From Thalassococcus profundi (GTDB taxonomy: Bacteria > Pseudomonadota > Alphaproteobacteria > Rhodobacterales > Rhodobacteraceae), in contig NZ_QPMK01000003.1 in the NCBI RefSeq assembly GCF_003344785.1, positions 44,877 to 108,876 on the forward strand: a DNA stretch of 64,000 nucleotides, written 5' to 3'. Of the stretch, positions 1 to 9,850 are shown in pieces. Every line of letters begins with the position of its first letter. The first letter of the stretch is position 1. A program made the translations under genes and the position numbers. The notes beneath the pieces were generated by a model, which ran no database searches, was not told the DNA's origin, and saw only the letters and a program-made list of their open reading frames with translations.

Positions 1-50
1 ATTTTCAAACCGAAGATGCAGGGATGCTGGCGCGTGCAGGCCGACGCGGT

Positions 51-1352
51 TCAGGCAAGCATGGCCAGCGGATTTTCCAGATGTGCGACGATGGCGGCCA
101 GAAGTTCGGCCCCGAGCGCGCCGTCGATGACGCGGTGATCGACGCTCAGCGTCAGGGACATCACCGTGGCGACGCCGAGGCTGTCGTCCTTTTGCACCAC
201 GGGCATCCTGATCCCGGCGCCAACTGCGAGGATTGCGCCATGCGGCGGGTTGATCACCGCGTCGAAACTTTCGATTCCCATCATGCCGAGGTTGGAGATG
301 GCAAAGCTGCCGCCCTGATACTCTGCGGGTGAAAGCTTGCGGCTGCGGGCGCGGGTGGCGAGGTCCTTCATCTCGGTGGAAAGCGCCGAGAGGGTCTTGG
401 CCTCGGCATCGCGCAGCACGGGGGTGAAGAGGCCGCCATCCACCGCCACGGCGACGGCCACGTCCGAGGGCGCCAGCCGCAGGATGCGGTCGCCGGCCCA
501 GACCGCGTTGGCGTCGGGCACCTCCTGCAGCGCCAGGGCGCAGGCCTTGATGATGAAATCGTTGACCGAGAGCTTCACGTCGCGCGTTTCAAGCTGCGCG
601 TTGAGGCGGGTCCGCAGGTCCAGCAGGGCGTCGAGCCGCACCGACCGCCGCAGGTAGAAATGCGGGATGGTCTGCTTGGCCTCTGTGAGACGCGCGGCCA
701 CGGTGCGGCGCATGCCGTCGAGCGGGACCTCTTCGTAAGGCCGGCCCTCGTACGCGGCGGCGACTTGGCTGGCGGACACGGGGGCGGGTTTCGGGGCCGC
801 CGCGGCGGGGGCCGCGGCCTCCTCCGCCCGGGCGGGCGTCGTCGGAGCGGCGCCGTCGAGGTCGGCCTTGACGATGCGGCCGCGCGGGCCCGAGCCGGCG
901 ATCTGCGCGAGGTCGATGCCCTTCTGCGCGGCGATCCGGCGGGCGAGCGGCGAGGCGAAGATCCGGTCGCCGTCCTTGTGAGGGGCGGGCGGCGCGGAAG
1001 GCGTGTCTTTCGATGTAGGGCTTGCGGGCGTCGGTTCGGCGGGGGCAGGCGTGGCGGCGGCGGAGGCTGCGGCGGGCGGGATGTCCGTCGTTGTCTCGTC
1101 CGCGCTTTCGCCGTCCTCCAGCAGCACGGCGATGGGGGTGTTGACCTTCACCCCGCCGGTGCCCTCGGCCACCAGCAGCGTGGCGATCGTGCCTTCGTCC
1201 ACCGCTTCGAATTCCATCGTCGCCTTGTCGGTCTCGATCTCGGCGAGGATATCGCCGGCCTGGACCGTATCGCCTTCTTTCACCAGCCATTTGGCGAGCG
1301 TGCCGTCTTCCATCGTCGGAGAGAGGGCGGGCATCAGGATCTGGGTCGGCAT
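51..1352 (-). CDS. pdhC: Dihydrolipoamide acetyltransferase, E2 of pyruvate dehydrogenase
   Basis: This is the core E2 subunit of the pyruvate dehydrogenase complex; it moves the acetyl group from lipoamide to CoA in the cytoplasm. The 433-aa protein has one N-terminal lipoyl domain (about residues 1-80, lipoylated Lys in ETDKATMEF), an Ala/Pro-rich linker, a peripheral subunit-binding domain (about 133-170, ASPLARRIA) and a C-terminal CoA-acyltransferase domain ending with the catalytic SVDHRVIDG motif. It is the last gene of a minus-strand operon pdhA-pdhB-small protein-pdhC. A gap of 118 bases with a hairpin repeat separates it from the small gene. No E3 (lpd) gene lies within the window; only 50 bases follow the stop codon. 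Confidence 0.97.
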   Translation of the reverse strand: MPTQILMPALSPTMEDGTLAKWLVKEGDTVQAGDILAEIETDKATMEFEAVDEGTIATLLVAEGTGGVKVNTPIAVLLEDGESADETTTDIPPAAASAAATPAPAEPTPASPTSKDTPSAPPAPHKDGDRIFASPLARRIAAQKGIDLAQIAGSGPRGRIVKADLDGAAPTTPARAEEAAAPAAAAPKPAPVSASQVAAAYEGRPYEEVPLDGMRRTVAARLTEAKQTIPHFYLRRSVRLDALLDLRTRLNAQLETRDVKLSVNDFIIKACALALQEVPDANAVWAGDRILRLAPSDVAVAVAVDGGLFTPVLRDAEAKTLSALSTEMKDLATRARSRKLSPAEYQGGSFAISNLGMMGIESFDAVINPPHGAILAVGAGIRMPVVQKDDSLGVATVMSLTLSVDHRVIDGALGAELLAAIVAHLENPLAMLA

Positions 1353-1440
1353 CTGTCTGGTCCTTGTGATCTTCGACGGGCCGGGGCGTCAGCCTCCGGA
1401 GGCCGGAACATCCGGGACCGGCCCCGGACGCACTGTTCAA

Positions 1441-1488
1441 CCGGGGGCCAGCCCCCGGACCCCCGGAGGTTTATTCGGCAAGATGAAG
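1441..1488 (+). repeat. Hairpin repeat, copy 1 (GC hairpin, CCGGAGG-T tail, GGCAAGATGAAG)
   Basis: A perfect inverted repeat (8-base arms 1441-1448 and 1451-1458, loop CA) is followed by CCCCCGGAGGTTTATTC and GGCAAGATGAAG. The same order of parts recurs at about 7150, on the minus strand at 48311-48435, and partly at 4673 and 13286. In this copy the tail overlaps the last codons of the small minus-strand gene ending at 1471, so it also encodes that protein's C-terminal LHLAE. Confidence 0.7.
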
Positions 1489-1722
1489 CAGGGTGATGAG
1501 GTCATAGGGCGGTCGCGGGGGTCGACCGGCCGTCAGGGTTTCGATGGCGCGGCAAATCTGGCGGCTGTGGGCGGCGATCCATTCGTAGGCTTCCTGGTGC
1601 GACGGACGTTCGCCGGGGCGCAGGCCCTCCATCAGGCATTCGGGCACCAGCACGCGGCCCGCGTCGGTCTCAATCCGGTAGGCGCCCTGGACCACGTCAC
1701 GTCCCTGTACGTCGAGCTTCAC
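1471..1722 (-). CDS. Small conserved protein in the pdh operon (DUF5076-like)
   Basis: An 83-aa protein, probably the DUF5076 family; function unknown. It starts with GTG, and the start overlaps the pdhB stop by four bases (GTGA), so translation is probably coupled to E1-beta. It contains the motifs [13 protein letters not shown] and [12 protein letters not shown]. No signal peptide, membrane segment or cofactor motif is visible. Its placement between E1-beta and E2 suggests a role linked to pyruvate dehydrogenase assembly or activity, but that is inference from position only. The family name is from memory of similar Rhodobacteraceae proteins; the coding call rests on the tight spacing and ordinary composition. 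Confidence 0.75.
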   Translation of the reverse strand: MKLDVQGRDVVQGAYRIETDAGRVLVPECLMEGLRPGERPSHQEAYEWIAAHSRQICRAIETLTAGRPPRPPYDLITLLHLAE

Positions 1723-3107
1723 CGGTAGCAGACCTTCTTGCAGGCGGCGATCACCTCTTCGGTGGTGACCAGCGCGTGTTTCTCGAGGTTGGCGGCATAG
1801 GGCATGGGCACGTCCTTGCCGGCGCAGTTGAGCACCGGCGCATCGAGGTAATCGAAGGCCTCGGTCATCAGCACCGCCGAGAGGTGGTTGCCGATGCTGC
1901 CCACCGGCCAGCCCTCTTCGACGGTGACGCAGCGGTTGGTCTTCTGCACGGAGGCGATCACCGTTTCGGTATCCATCGGGCGCAGGGTGCGCAGGTCCAC
2001 GACCTCGGCCTCGATCCCCTCCTGTGCCAGTTTTTCGGCGGCCTCCAGCGCGTAGGTCATGCCGATGCCGAAGCTGACGATGGTCACGTCCGACCCCTCG
2101 CGCCAGATCCGCGCCTTGCCAAAGGGCACGGTGAAATCCTCGAGCACCGGCACCTCGAAGGACCGGCCATAGAGGATCTCGTTCTCGAGAAAGATCACCG
2201 GGTTGGAATCGCGGATCGCGGTCTTGAGAAGACCCTTGGCGTCGGAGGCGGAATAGGGCATCGCCACCTTGAGCCCGGGGATCTGCGCATACCACGCGGC
2301 GTAATCCTGGCTGTGCTGCGCGGCGACCCGGGCAGCGGCGCCATTGGGGCCGCGAAAGACCATGGGCGCGCCCATCTGGCCGCCGGACATGTAAAGCGTC
2401 TTGGCCGCGGAATTGACGATCTGGTCCATCGCCTGCATGGCGAAGTTGAAGGTCATGAACTCGACGATGGGCCGCAGCCCGCCGAAGGCGGCGCCGACCG
2501 CCAGCCCTGCAAAGCCGTGTTCGGTGATCGGCGTGTCGATGACGCGCTTCGATTTGAACTCTTCAAGCAGGCCCTGGCTGATCTTGTAGGCGCCCTGGTA
2601 CTCGGCGACCTCCTCGCCCATGAGGAATACCGTGTCGTCGCGGCGCATCTCTTCGGCCATGGCGTCGCGCAGCGCCTCGCGCACGGTCTGTTTCTTCACC
2701 TTGGTGCCCTGCGGCCAGTCCGGTTCGGGCGTGGCGGCAGCGACCTTCGCGGGCGAGGGGTGGTCCTTGCCGACGGCGGGCTGGCTTTCCGAGGTCAGGG
2801 TCTTGTCCGCCGGCGCGGGCTGCTGCGACTGCGCGGTGTCGACGGTCGCGTTTTCGGCGTCTTCGCCCTCCTCCAGCAGCAGGGCGATGGGCGTGTTGAC
2901 CTTCACCGCCTGCGCGCCCTCGGCCACCAGCAGCTTGCCGATGGTGCCTTCGTCCACCGCCTCAAACTCCATCGTCGCCTTGTCGGTCTCGATTTCCGCC
3001 AGGATGTCGCCGGCGCTGACGGTGTCGCCTTCCTTGACCAGCCAGCGGGCCAGAGTGCCGTCCTCCATCGTGGGGGACAGGGCGGGCATGAGGATTTCGG
3101 TTGCCAT
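1719..3107 (-). CDS. pdhB: Pyruvate dehydrogenase E1 component, beta subunit, with N-terminal lipoyl domain
   Basis: Beta subunit of the thiamine-diphosphate-dependent E1 decarboxylase. The 462-aa protein is longer than the usual roughly 325-aa beta subunit because a lipoyl domain (residues 1-80, ETDKATMEF) and a flexible Ala/Pro/Ser linker precede the transketolase-like catalytic region (from about residue 135, [16 protein letters not shown]). This extra lipoyl domain is a known alphaproteobacterial feature. The start overlaps the pdhA stop by one base, so the two E1 subunits are co-translated. The lipoyl domain is nearly identical to that of pdhC. Confidence 0.97.
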   Translation of the reverse strand: MATEILMPALSPTMEDGTLARWLVKEGDTVSAGDILAEIETDKATMEFEAVDEGTIGKLLVAEGAQAVKVNTPIALLLEEGEDAENATVDTAQSQQPAPADKTLTSESQPAVGKDHPSPAKVAAATPEPDWPQGTKVKKQTVREALRDAMAEEMRRDDTVFLMGEEVAEYQGAYKISQGLLEEFKSKRVIDTPITEHGFAGLAVGAAFGGLRPIVEFMTFNFAMQAMDQIVNSAAKTLYMSGGQMGAPMVFRGPNGAAARVAAQHSQDYAAWYAQIPGLKVAMPYSASDAKGLLKTAIRDSNPVIFLENEILYGRSFEVPVLEDFTVPFGKARIWREGSDVTIVSFGIGMTYALEAAEKLAQEGIEAEVVDLRTLRPMDTETVIASVQKTNRCVTVEEGWPVGSIGNHLSAVLMTEAFDYLDAPVLNCAGKDVPMPYAANLEKHALVTTEEVIAACKKVCYR

Positions 3108-4111
3108 CAGGACGCCTCCCCGGTCGCATAGATATCGGTCCAGAGCTCGTCCAGATCCGGTTCCGGGCTTTCGCGGGCAAACTCGGCGGCGGCGTTGACG
3201 ATGGCCTTGATCTCCTTGTCGATGGCCTTGAGGTCGTCCTCGGTCGCGTGCTTGCCCTCGAGCAGCAGGTTGCGGACGTGGTCGATGCAGTCGCGTTCCT
3301 CGCGCATCTTCTGCACCTCTTCGCGGGTGCGGTACTTGGCAGGGTCGGACATGGAATGACCGCGGTAGCGGTAGGTCTTGATTTCGAGGATATACGGACC
3401 CTTGCCGGACCGGCAGTGCTTCACGGCCTTTCGCCCGGCATCGCGCACCGCCAGCACGTCCATGCCGTCGACCGCCTCGCCCTGGATGCCGTAGGCGGCG
3501 CCGCGTTCCCAGAAATCCGGGCTCTTGGTGGACCGGCTGACGCTGGTGCCCATGGCGTACTGGTTGTTCTCAATGACGAAAATCACCGGCAGGTCCCAAA
3601 GCTCGGCCATGTTGTAGGTCTCGGCGACCTGGCCCTGGTTCGCCGCGCCGTCGCCGAAATAGGTGAAGGTGACATTGTCGGTGCCCCTGTACTTGTCGGC
3701 AAAGGCGAGGCCCGCGCCGATCGGCACCTGCGCGCCGACGATGCCGTGGCCGCCGTAGAAGTCCTTTTCCTTCGAGAACATGTGCATCGACCCGCCCTTG
3801 CCCTTGGAATAGCCCCCGGCGCGGCCCGTCAGTTCGGCCATCACGCCGTTCGGGTCCATGCCGCAGGCCAGCATGTGGCCGTGGTCACGATATGAGGTGA
3901 CGCGCTTGTCGCCGTCCTTCGCCGCCGCTTCGAGGCCGACGACGACAGCCTCCTGGCCGATGTAGAGGTGACAGAACCCGCCGATGAGGCCCATCCCGTA
4001 AAGCTGGCCGGCCTTTTCCTCGAACCGCCGGATCAGCAGCATGTCGCGGTAGTAGCCGGTCAGTTCCTCCGCTGTGGCATCGGGTTTCGAAGTGCTCTTG
4101 CGGGCCGCCAT
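3107..4111 (-). CDS. pdhA: Pyruvate dehydrogenase E1 component, alpha subunit
   Basis: Alpha subunit of the E1 pyruvate decarboxylase; binds thiamine diphosphate and Mg. The 334-aa protein has the ThDP motif GDGAANQG...ENN around residues 150-185 and the conserved YRGHSMSD phosphorylation-loop-type sequence. A GGGGAGGAG ribosome site lies just before the ATG, making this the first gene of the pdh operon. The 137 bases up to the FtsB-like gene probably hold the operon promoter; I could not define it. Confidence 0.97.
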   Translation of the reverse strand: MAARKSTSKPDATAEELTGYYRDMLLIRRFEEKAGQLYGMGLIGGFCHLYIGQEAVVVGLEAAAKDGDKRVTSYRDHGHMLACGMDPNGVMAELTGRAGGYSKGKGGSMHMFSKEKDFYGGHGIVGAQVPIGAGLAFADKYRGTDNVTFTYFGDGAANQGQVAETYNMAELWDLPVIFVIENNQYAMGTSVSRSTKSPDFWERGAAYGIQGEAVDGMDVLAVRDAGRKAVKHCRSGKGPYILEIKTYRYRGHSMSDPAKYRTREEVQKMREERDCIDHVRNLLLEGKHATEDDLKAIDKEIKAIVNAAAEFARESPEPDLDELWTDIYATGEAS

Positions 4112-4248
4112 GCCGCTCCTCCCCGGGGGTCGTTTACCGTTAAACCGTGTCGATCAGCCTAGGCGCGCGCGGCGGTCCTGTCAAAGCGGCAAAAGTCGGT
4201 GATCGGCGGTGCGCAGCCGGACCGGGGTCGGCGGCAGCGGCGTGGCGT

Positions 4249-4551
4249 TCAGCGCACCACGATCTCGTCCGACCGGATGAGGCCCAGCACGTCGCGGGCC
4301 TGCTGGTCCAGCAGGTCGAGGTCGAGGTAATCGTCCGACAGCCGCCGCGTCAGGTTCTCCATCCGCGCGACCTCGGCGTTGAGTCCGTCGAGCTCGGCCC
4401 GCAGATCCTTGGCCTCGACCGAGATCTCGGCGCGGCGGAAGACGCCATAATCGCCCTGCACGGCGGCAAAGGTGAAATAACTCGCCAGCATGAAGCAGAT
4501 GGCGAAGAAGAACAGCGCGCCATAGGGCGGGCGGGTGCGTCGGTGGGTCAT
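4249..4551 (-). CDS. Septum formation initiator (FtsB/DivIC) family protein
   Basis: A 100-aa bitopic protein: short basic N-terminus, one membrane segment (about residues 11-31, GALFFFAICFMLASYFTFAA), then a coiled-coil-like charged stretch (VEAKDLRAELDGLNAEVARME) in the periplasm. This is the FtsB/DivIC layout, a part of the divisome FtsQLB complex. It sits just upstream of the pdh operon and downstream of pgk, all in the same orientation; in many alphaproteobacteria this family also sits next to pdhA. Assignment by topology and family resemblance. Confidence 0.85.
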   Translation of the reverse strand: MTHRRTRPPYGALFFFAICFMLASYFTFAAVQGDYGVFRRAEISVEAKDLRAELDGLNAEVARMENLTRRLSDDYLDLDLLDQQARDVLGLIRSDEIVVR

Positions 4552-4672
4552 GCTCTGCCTCGTTGCGGCGCCTCTGTCGGGGCCTGCGCGTCAGATTTGC
4601 ACAGCTCCGACCCGGGGGGAATCCTCGGTCGGAAATTTGTAGCAAAGCGTTGCACCGCCGCAGCATCATCTG

Positions 4673-4714
4673 CCCGGAAATACTCCGGGGAGCGCGAGGG
4701 GCGGCGCCCCTCGC
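4673..4714 (-). repeat. Hairpin repeat, copy 2
   Basis: Read on the minus strand: a perfect hairpin (9-base arms 4706-4714 and 4694-4702, GCGAGGGGC type) followed by CCCCGGAGTATTTCC. It lies directly 3' of pgk in the sense orientation, so it may act as transcription terminator or 3'-end stabiliser. Same family as the elements at 1441, 7150, 13286 and 48311. Confidence 0.7.
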
Positions 4715-4737
4715 ATCCCGGCGCCTGCAATCGGCGA

Positions 4738-5925
<1,188 letters not shown>

Positions 5926-6052
5926 GTCGTCTCTCCGGGTCTGTCTGCGGTCGGGACAGGTGTGGCGGGTCGCGGCGCAGAGGTCAATGCACGGCTTGGC
6001 ATTCGCCGCGGTGGCCTCTACCTAAGGTCCAGACAACGCCAAGGAGCATTAC

Positions 6053-6559
6053 ATGGCCGATATCAAAGACCCCGAGAACACCATCCTGATGGAACTGAGC
6101 GGCGGCACCGTCGTCATCGAACTGCTGCCCGAAGTGGCGCCGCAGCATTCCGAACGCATGAAGGACCTGGCGCGCGCCGGTCTATACGACAACGTCTGCT
6201 TTCACCGGGTGATCGACGGGTTCATGGCGCAGACCGGCGACGTGGCCAATGGCAACATGGAAAAGGATTTCAACCTGCGCGCGGCGGGCACCGGCGGATC
6301 CGAGCTGCCCGACCTGCCGGCGGAATTCTCCAAGCTGCCGCACGATCGGGGCACCCTGGGGGCCGCCCGCAGCCAGAACCCGAATTCCGCCAATTCGCAG
6401 TTCTTCATCAATTTCAAGGACAACCATTTCCTCAACGGGCAATACACGGTCTATGGCCGGGTGATTTCCGGGATGGAGCACGTGGATGCCATTACCAAGG
6501 GCGAACCGCCCGCAAAGCCCGACCGGATGATTTCGGTCAAGGTGGCCGCCGATGCGTAA
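6053..6559 (+). CDS. Peptidyl-prolyl cis-trans isomerase, cyclophilin type (cytoplasmic)
   Basis: A 168-aa cyclophilin that isomerises X-Pro peptide bonds. Family motifs FHRVIDGFMAQTGD, NSANSQFFINF and YTVYGRVISGMEHVD are present. There is no signal peptide, so it is cytoplasmic. An AAGGAG site precedes the ATG. Its last 8 bases overlap the next gene, an exported paralogue, so the two are co-transcribed and probably translationally coupled. Confidence 0.96.
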   Translation: MADIKDPENTILMELSGGTVVIELLPEVAPQHSERMKDLARAGLYDNVCFHRVIDGFMAQTGDVANGNMEKDFNLRAAGTGGSELPDLPAEFSKLPHDRGTLGAARSQNPNSANSQFFINFKDNHFLNGQYTVYGRVISGMEHVDAITKGEPPAKPDRMISVKVAADA

Positions 6560-7100
6560 TCTCGTCTGTGCAGCCGCCTTGGTCGCCGCCACCCCGGCGC
6601 TGGCCACGGGTATCGAGATCGAGGTCGCGGGCGAGGCCAACGGCACCATCGCCATCGACCTATTCGAGGACGTGGCCCCGCAGCACGTGGAGCGCATCAC
6701 CACGCTGGCAGAGCAGGGCGCCTATGACGGTGTCGTCTTCCACCGGGTGATCGACGGCTTCATGGCGCAGACCGGCGACGTGGAATTCGGCCGCTCGGGC
6801 GGCGACATGAGCATGGCCGGGCGCGGCGGATCGGACCTGCCGGACCTGCCGGCAGAGTTCTCGGATCTGTCCTTCGAACGCGGCGTGGTCGGCATGGCCC
6901 GATCGCAGGACCCCGACTCGGCCAATTCGCAGTTCTTCATCATGTTCGCGCCCGGGGAGTTCCTGAACGGCGACTACACGGTCGTCGGCGAAGTGACCGA
7001 GGGGCTTGATGTGCTCGACGCGATAAAGCGCGGCGAGGGCCGGAACGGCGCCGTGATCGGCGCGCCGGACGTCATGGAGACGGTGACCGTCACCGAGTGA
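6552..7100 (+). CDS. Peptidyl-prolyl cis-trans isomerase, cyclophilin type (exported)
   Basis: A 182-aa cyclophilin paralogue of the upstream gene. A Sec signal peptide (residues 1 to about 19, MRNLVCAAALVAATPALA) puts it in the periplasm. The motifs FHRVIDGFMAQTGD and NSANSQFFIMF are retained. The loop between the catalytic motifs differs from the cytoplasmic copy. The tandem cytoplasmic plus periplasmic pair looks like an old duplication with retargeting. Assignment of the family is firm; individual protein substrates are unknown. Confidence 0.95.
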   Translation: MRNLVCAAALVAATPALATGIEIEVAGEANGTIAIDLFEDVAPQHVERITTLAEQGAYDGVVFHRVIDGFMAQTGDVEFGRSGGDMSMAGRGGSDLPDLPAEFSDLSFERGVVGMARSQDPDSANSQFFIMFAPGEFLNGDYTVVGEVTEGLDVLDAIKRGEGRNGAVIGAPDVMETVTVTE

Positions 7101-7149
7101 CGTCGTGCCGCGCGGTCCCGGCCGGTCGCGGTGGATGGCGATTTTCCCC

Positions 7150-7237
7150 CCGGAGAAGCGAGGGGCCAGCCCCTCGCGCTCCCCGGAGGTTTTACCGCGA
7201 GTTTTGCAAAGCAAAACTTGCGGGAGGCAAGATGAAG
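7150..7237 (+). repeat. Hairpin repeat, copy 3, in the 314-base gap after the isomerases
   Basis: A perfect hairpin (9-base arms 7158-7166 and 7169-7177, loop CA) is followed by CCCCGGAGGTTTT, then a second hairpin (13-base arms 7195-7207 and 7211-7223 with one G-T wobble, GCGAGTTTTGC type), then GGCAAGATGAAG. It is 3' of the exported isomerase in sense orientation. The second hairpin splits the tail seen whole in copy 1, as if inserted. The rest of the gap (7238-7414) holds no gene I can support. Confidence 0.65.
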
Positions 7238-7414
7238 GGGAGATGGGAGGCGGCGCATCGCCCTATTGCATGTGCATGCGTTCTGCGGCCCTGGATGGCA
7301 TGGGTCTTCCTTGGACTTGCGCGCTTCGCAGCTTCGGACCTGGGGCGTCCGGGCCTCCCGGCCCAACAGTCGAAAAGTGTCGCGCCACATTCATAAGGAG
7401 CGTCCGCAGCGGTA

Positions 7415-8296
7415 TCAGTGGCAAAGCGCGGTGGGCAGCCGGCGTGCGACCGGGGCGAGCCAGGGCAGGTGCAGCCAGGTGCCACCCAAGGTCTTCGCCT
7501 GCGCGCCCGTGCCCAGCTTGAAATGCGCAAGGCCCGGGGCGTGGACCGTGTCGAGCGTGCCGAGGTCGAGCCAGTGCATCCCGCGCGCCGCGAGCGCGGT
7601 CATCGCCTGCCACAGGATCAGCGTCATCGCCGAGGCGGCGCGGCCCTCGGGCAGGGTCACGCTGATCTGGTAGGTGGCGGTCGTGTTGTGGAGCAGGAAC
7701 AGGCCCGCGGCCAGCGGCTCGGACCCGCGCTGCGCCTCGACAACCAGCGCCTGGCCGGGATTGACGCGGTTGTAGACCGTCCAGAGGTCCGGTGGCGCGC
7801 CGCGGTATCGGCGGGCCTTCTGCTGCCGCGCCTCGGCCTCCAGCAGCCAATGCCGGTCGGGCAGGGGGCGGAGGGTCACCTGCAGCCCGGCCGCTTCGGC
7901 CCGGCGAAGGCGGTTGCGCCACTTGGCCTTGAGGCGGGCGCGCATCTGCGGTTGCGCGCCGAGGCGGACCAGGCCCACGGTGGCGGGGGTCAGCAGCGGC
8001 CAGAAGCCCGCATCGCGCAGCCCGTCCGCGTCAAGCGCCGGGGCGTTCACGACCAGCGGGCCGGGGCAGGTGGCGGCGAGGGCGCGCAGCCCGTCGAGCG
8101 CCGCCTGCGGCGCCGCGGTCACCGGCCCGCGCGAAATCAGCGACACATGCCCCAATGGCCCGAACCGGCGGGATTGCACGAGGCAACGGCCGCCGGGCAG
8201 ATCGCGCCACTGTGCCTCGACGCGCAAGTGGTGCAACAGGCGCGCATATTCGGGCGATTGCGGCAGGGGACGCGGGGGCGGGGACGCGGCAGACAT
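7415..8296 (-). CDS. GNAT/FemAB-like acetyltransferase domain protein
   Basis: A 293-aa protein resembling the GNAT-fold 'acetyltransferase_6' group, which acts on cell-envelope or polysaccharide-type substrates. Visible features are a basic stretch (RARLKAKWRNRLRRAEAAGLQV) and QKARRYRGAPP near the middle, followed by strands with LAAGLFLLHN and HWLDLGTLD near the end. No signal peptide. The start is uncertain: an in-frame ATG at 8344 would add 16 residues but would collide with the small divergent ORF at 8343. I chose the ATG at 8296, just before the conserved-looking PLPQSPEYARLL sequence. Substrate unknown. Confidence 0.75.
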   Translation of the reverse strand: MSAASPPPRPLPQSPEYARLLHHLRVEAQWRDLPGGRCLVQSRRFGPLGHVSLISRGPVTAAPQAALDGLRALAATCPGPLVVNAPALDADGLRDAGFWPLLTPATVGLVRLGAQPQMRARLKAKWRNRLRRAEAAGLQVTLRPLPDRHWLLEAEARQQKARRYRGAPPDLWTVYNRVNPGQALVVEAQRGSEPLAAGLFLLHNTTATYQISVTLPEGRAASAMTLILWQAMTALAARGMHWLDLGTLDTVHAPGLAHFKLGTGAQAKTLGGTWLHLPWLAPVARRLPTALCH

Positions 8297-8342
8297 GCCG
8301 GGATTAACCGGATGAAAAGCTAAGGTATGGTTAAAAGGTGCC

Positions 8343-8453
8343 ATGCCCCGCAACATCACACCGCCGCGCCCGACCCGCGCCGCCGCCCTGCTGCTGGCGG
8401 CGGTGCTGTCGGTGCCGTTCGTTCTGCTTTCGCTGGCCGAGCTTCTGCTTTAG
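8343..8453 (+). CDS. Possible 36-aa single-pass membrane protein
   Basis: A short plus-strand ORF between the divergent GNAT-like gene and the 3' end of tyrS. The peptide has a Pro/Arg N-terminus ([15 protein letters not shown]) and then an unbroken hydrophobic helix rich in Leu, Ala and Val to its C-terminus. AAAGGTGCC before the ATG gives a weak ribosome site. Its TAG stop overlaps the tyrS stop tail to tail by two bases. The positive-inside N-terminus plus one helix is a typical small membrane protein, but a chance hydrophobic ORF in GC-rich DNA cannot be excluded. Confidence 0.45.
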   Translation: MPRNITPPRPTRAAALLLAAVLSVPFVLLSLAELLL

Positions 8454-9703
8454 CCCGCGAGCTTGACCAGCGCGTGGCGCTTTTTCCCGGCGCTGAGCTT
8501 GACCGGCGCCGCCAGCGTGCCCGCGTCCAGCATCAGCCCCGCATCGCTGAGCGGTGCATCGTCGATGCGCGCGCCGTTTTCGGCGATGAGGCGCTTGGCC
8601 TCCTTGCCCGACTTCGCCAACCCCGCGCGCACCAGCACCTGCACGATTGAAATGCCGTCCGACACCTCGTCCGGGGTCAGTTCCAGCGTCGGCAGGTCGT
8701 CGCCCACGCCGCCCTTTTCGAAGACCTCGCGCGCCGTGGCCTCGGCCGCCGCCGCCGCGACCGCGCCGTGGCAGAGTGTCGTCACCTCGTTGGCCAGCCG
8801 GATCTTCGCGTCGTTGATCTCGGACCCTTCGAGCGCGCCCAGCCGGTCACATTCCTCGACCGGCAATTCGGTGTAGAGTTTCAGGAACCGGCCCACGTCG
8901 GCATCGGTGGTATTGCGCCAGAACTGCCAGAATTCATACGGGCTCAGCATGTCGGCATTGAGCCACATGGCGCCGCCCGCCGACTTGCCCATCTTGCGGC
9001 CGTCCGAGGTGGTCAGCAGCGGCGAGGTCAGGCCGTAGATCTCGTGGTCCAGCACCCGGCGCGTGAGGTCGATGCCGTTGACGATATTGCCCCACTGATC
9101 CGACCCGCCCATCTGCAAAAGACAGCCGTAGCGGCGGTTCAACTCGAGGAAATCGTAGGCCTGAAGGATCATGTAGTTGAACTCGAGAAACGACAGCGAC
9201 TGTTCGCGGTCGAGCCGCGATTTCACCGACTCGAAGCTCAGCATCCGGTTGACCGAGAAATGCCGCCCGATGTCGCGCAGGAACTCGAGGTAGTTGAGCC
9301 CGTCGAGCCACTCGGCATTGTTGAGCATCAGGGCATCGGTCGGCCCGGTCCCGTAGGTCAGGTACTTGGCAAAGACCTGCTTCATCCCGTCGATGTTCTC
9401 GTCGATCTGCGCCGGCGTCAGCAGCGGGCGTTCGTCCGCGCGAAAGCTCGGATCGCCCACCTTGGTGGTGCCGCCGCCCATCAAGGTGATCGGCTGGTGG
9501 CCGGTCTTCTGCAGCCAGCGCAGCATCATGATGTTGAGCAGATGGCCCACATGCAGCGATTTCGCCGTGGCGTCGTAGCCGATGTAGGTGGTGACCACGC
9601 CTTTCGACAGCGCCTCGTCGAGGCCCTGGTAATCGGTGCAGTCGGCCAGAAAGCCGCGCTCCATCATGACGCGCATGAAGTCCGATTTGGGATGGTAGGT
9701 CAT
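8450..9703 (-). CDS. tyrS: Tyrosyl-tRNA synthetase
   Basis: Class I aminoacyl-tRNA synthetase charging tRNA-Tyr. The 417-aa protein has the TIGYDATA motif near residue 40 ([17 protein letters not shown], with the HIGH-like HVGH), the KMSKS-type loop [13 protein letters not shown] near residue 235, and a C-terminal S4 RNA-binding domain (about 345-417, [17 protein letters not shown]). The ATG at 9703 faces the divergent anmK gene across 147 bases. Confidence 0.98.
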   Translation of the reverse strand: MTYHPKSDFMRVMMERGFLADCTDYQGLDEALSKGVVTTYIGYDATAKSLHVGHLLNIMMLRWLQKTGHQPITLMGGGTTKVGDPSFRADERPLLTPAQIDENIDGMKQVFAKYLTYGTGPTDALMLNNAEWLDGLNYLEFLRDIGRHFSVNRMLSFESVKSRLDREQSLSFLEFNYMILQAYDFLELNRRYGCLLQMGGSDQWGNIVNGIDLTRRVLDHEIYGLTSPLLTTSDGRKMGKSAGGAMWLNADMLSPYEFWQFWRNTTDADVGRFLKLYTELPVEECDRLGALEGSEINDAKIRLANEVTTLCHGAVAAAAAEATAREVFEKGGVGDDLPTLELTPDEVSDGISIVQVLVRAGLAKSGKEAKRLIAENGARIDDAPLSDAGLMLDAGTLAAPVKLSAGKKRHALVKLAG

Positions 9704-9850
9704 GGTCGGTTCCCTTCGGGGTGGTGCGTGAGGCGACTCGGACCGGGGCGGCCAGTGTGGCCGGATGCTGCGAAGAGGGATTCACCCCCCGGTCGAAACG
9801 CATTACTGTCGCGCAAAGCTATAGTGACCGGACGGGCGAAGGAAAAGACC

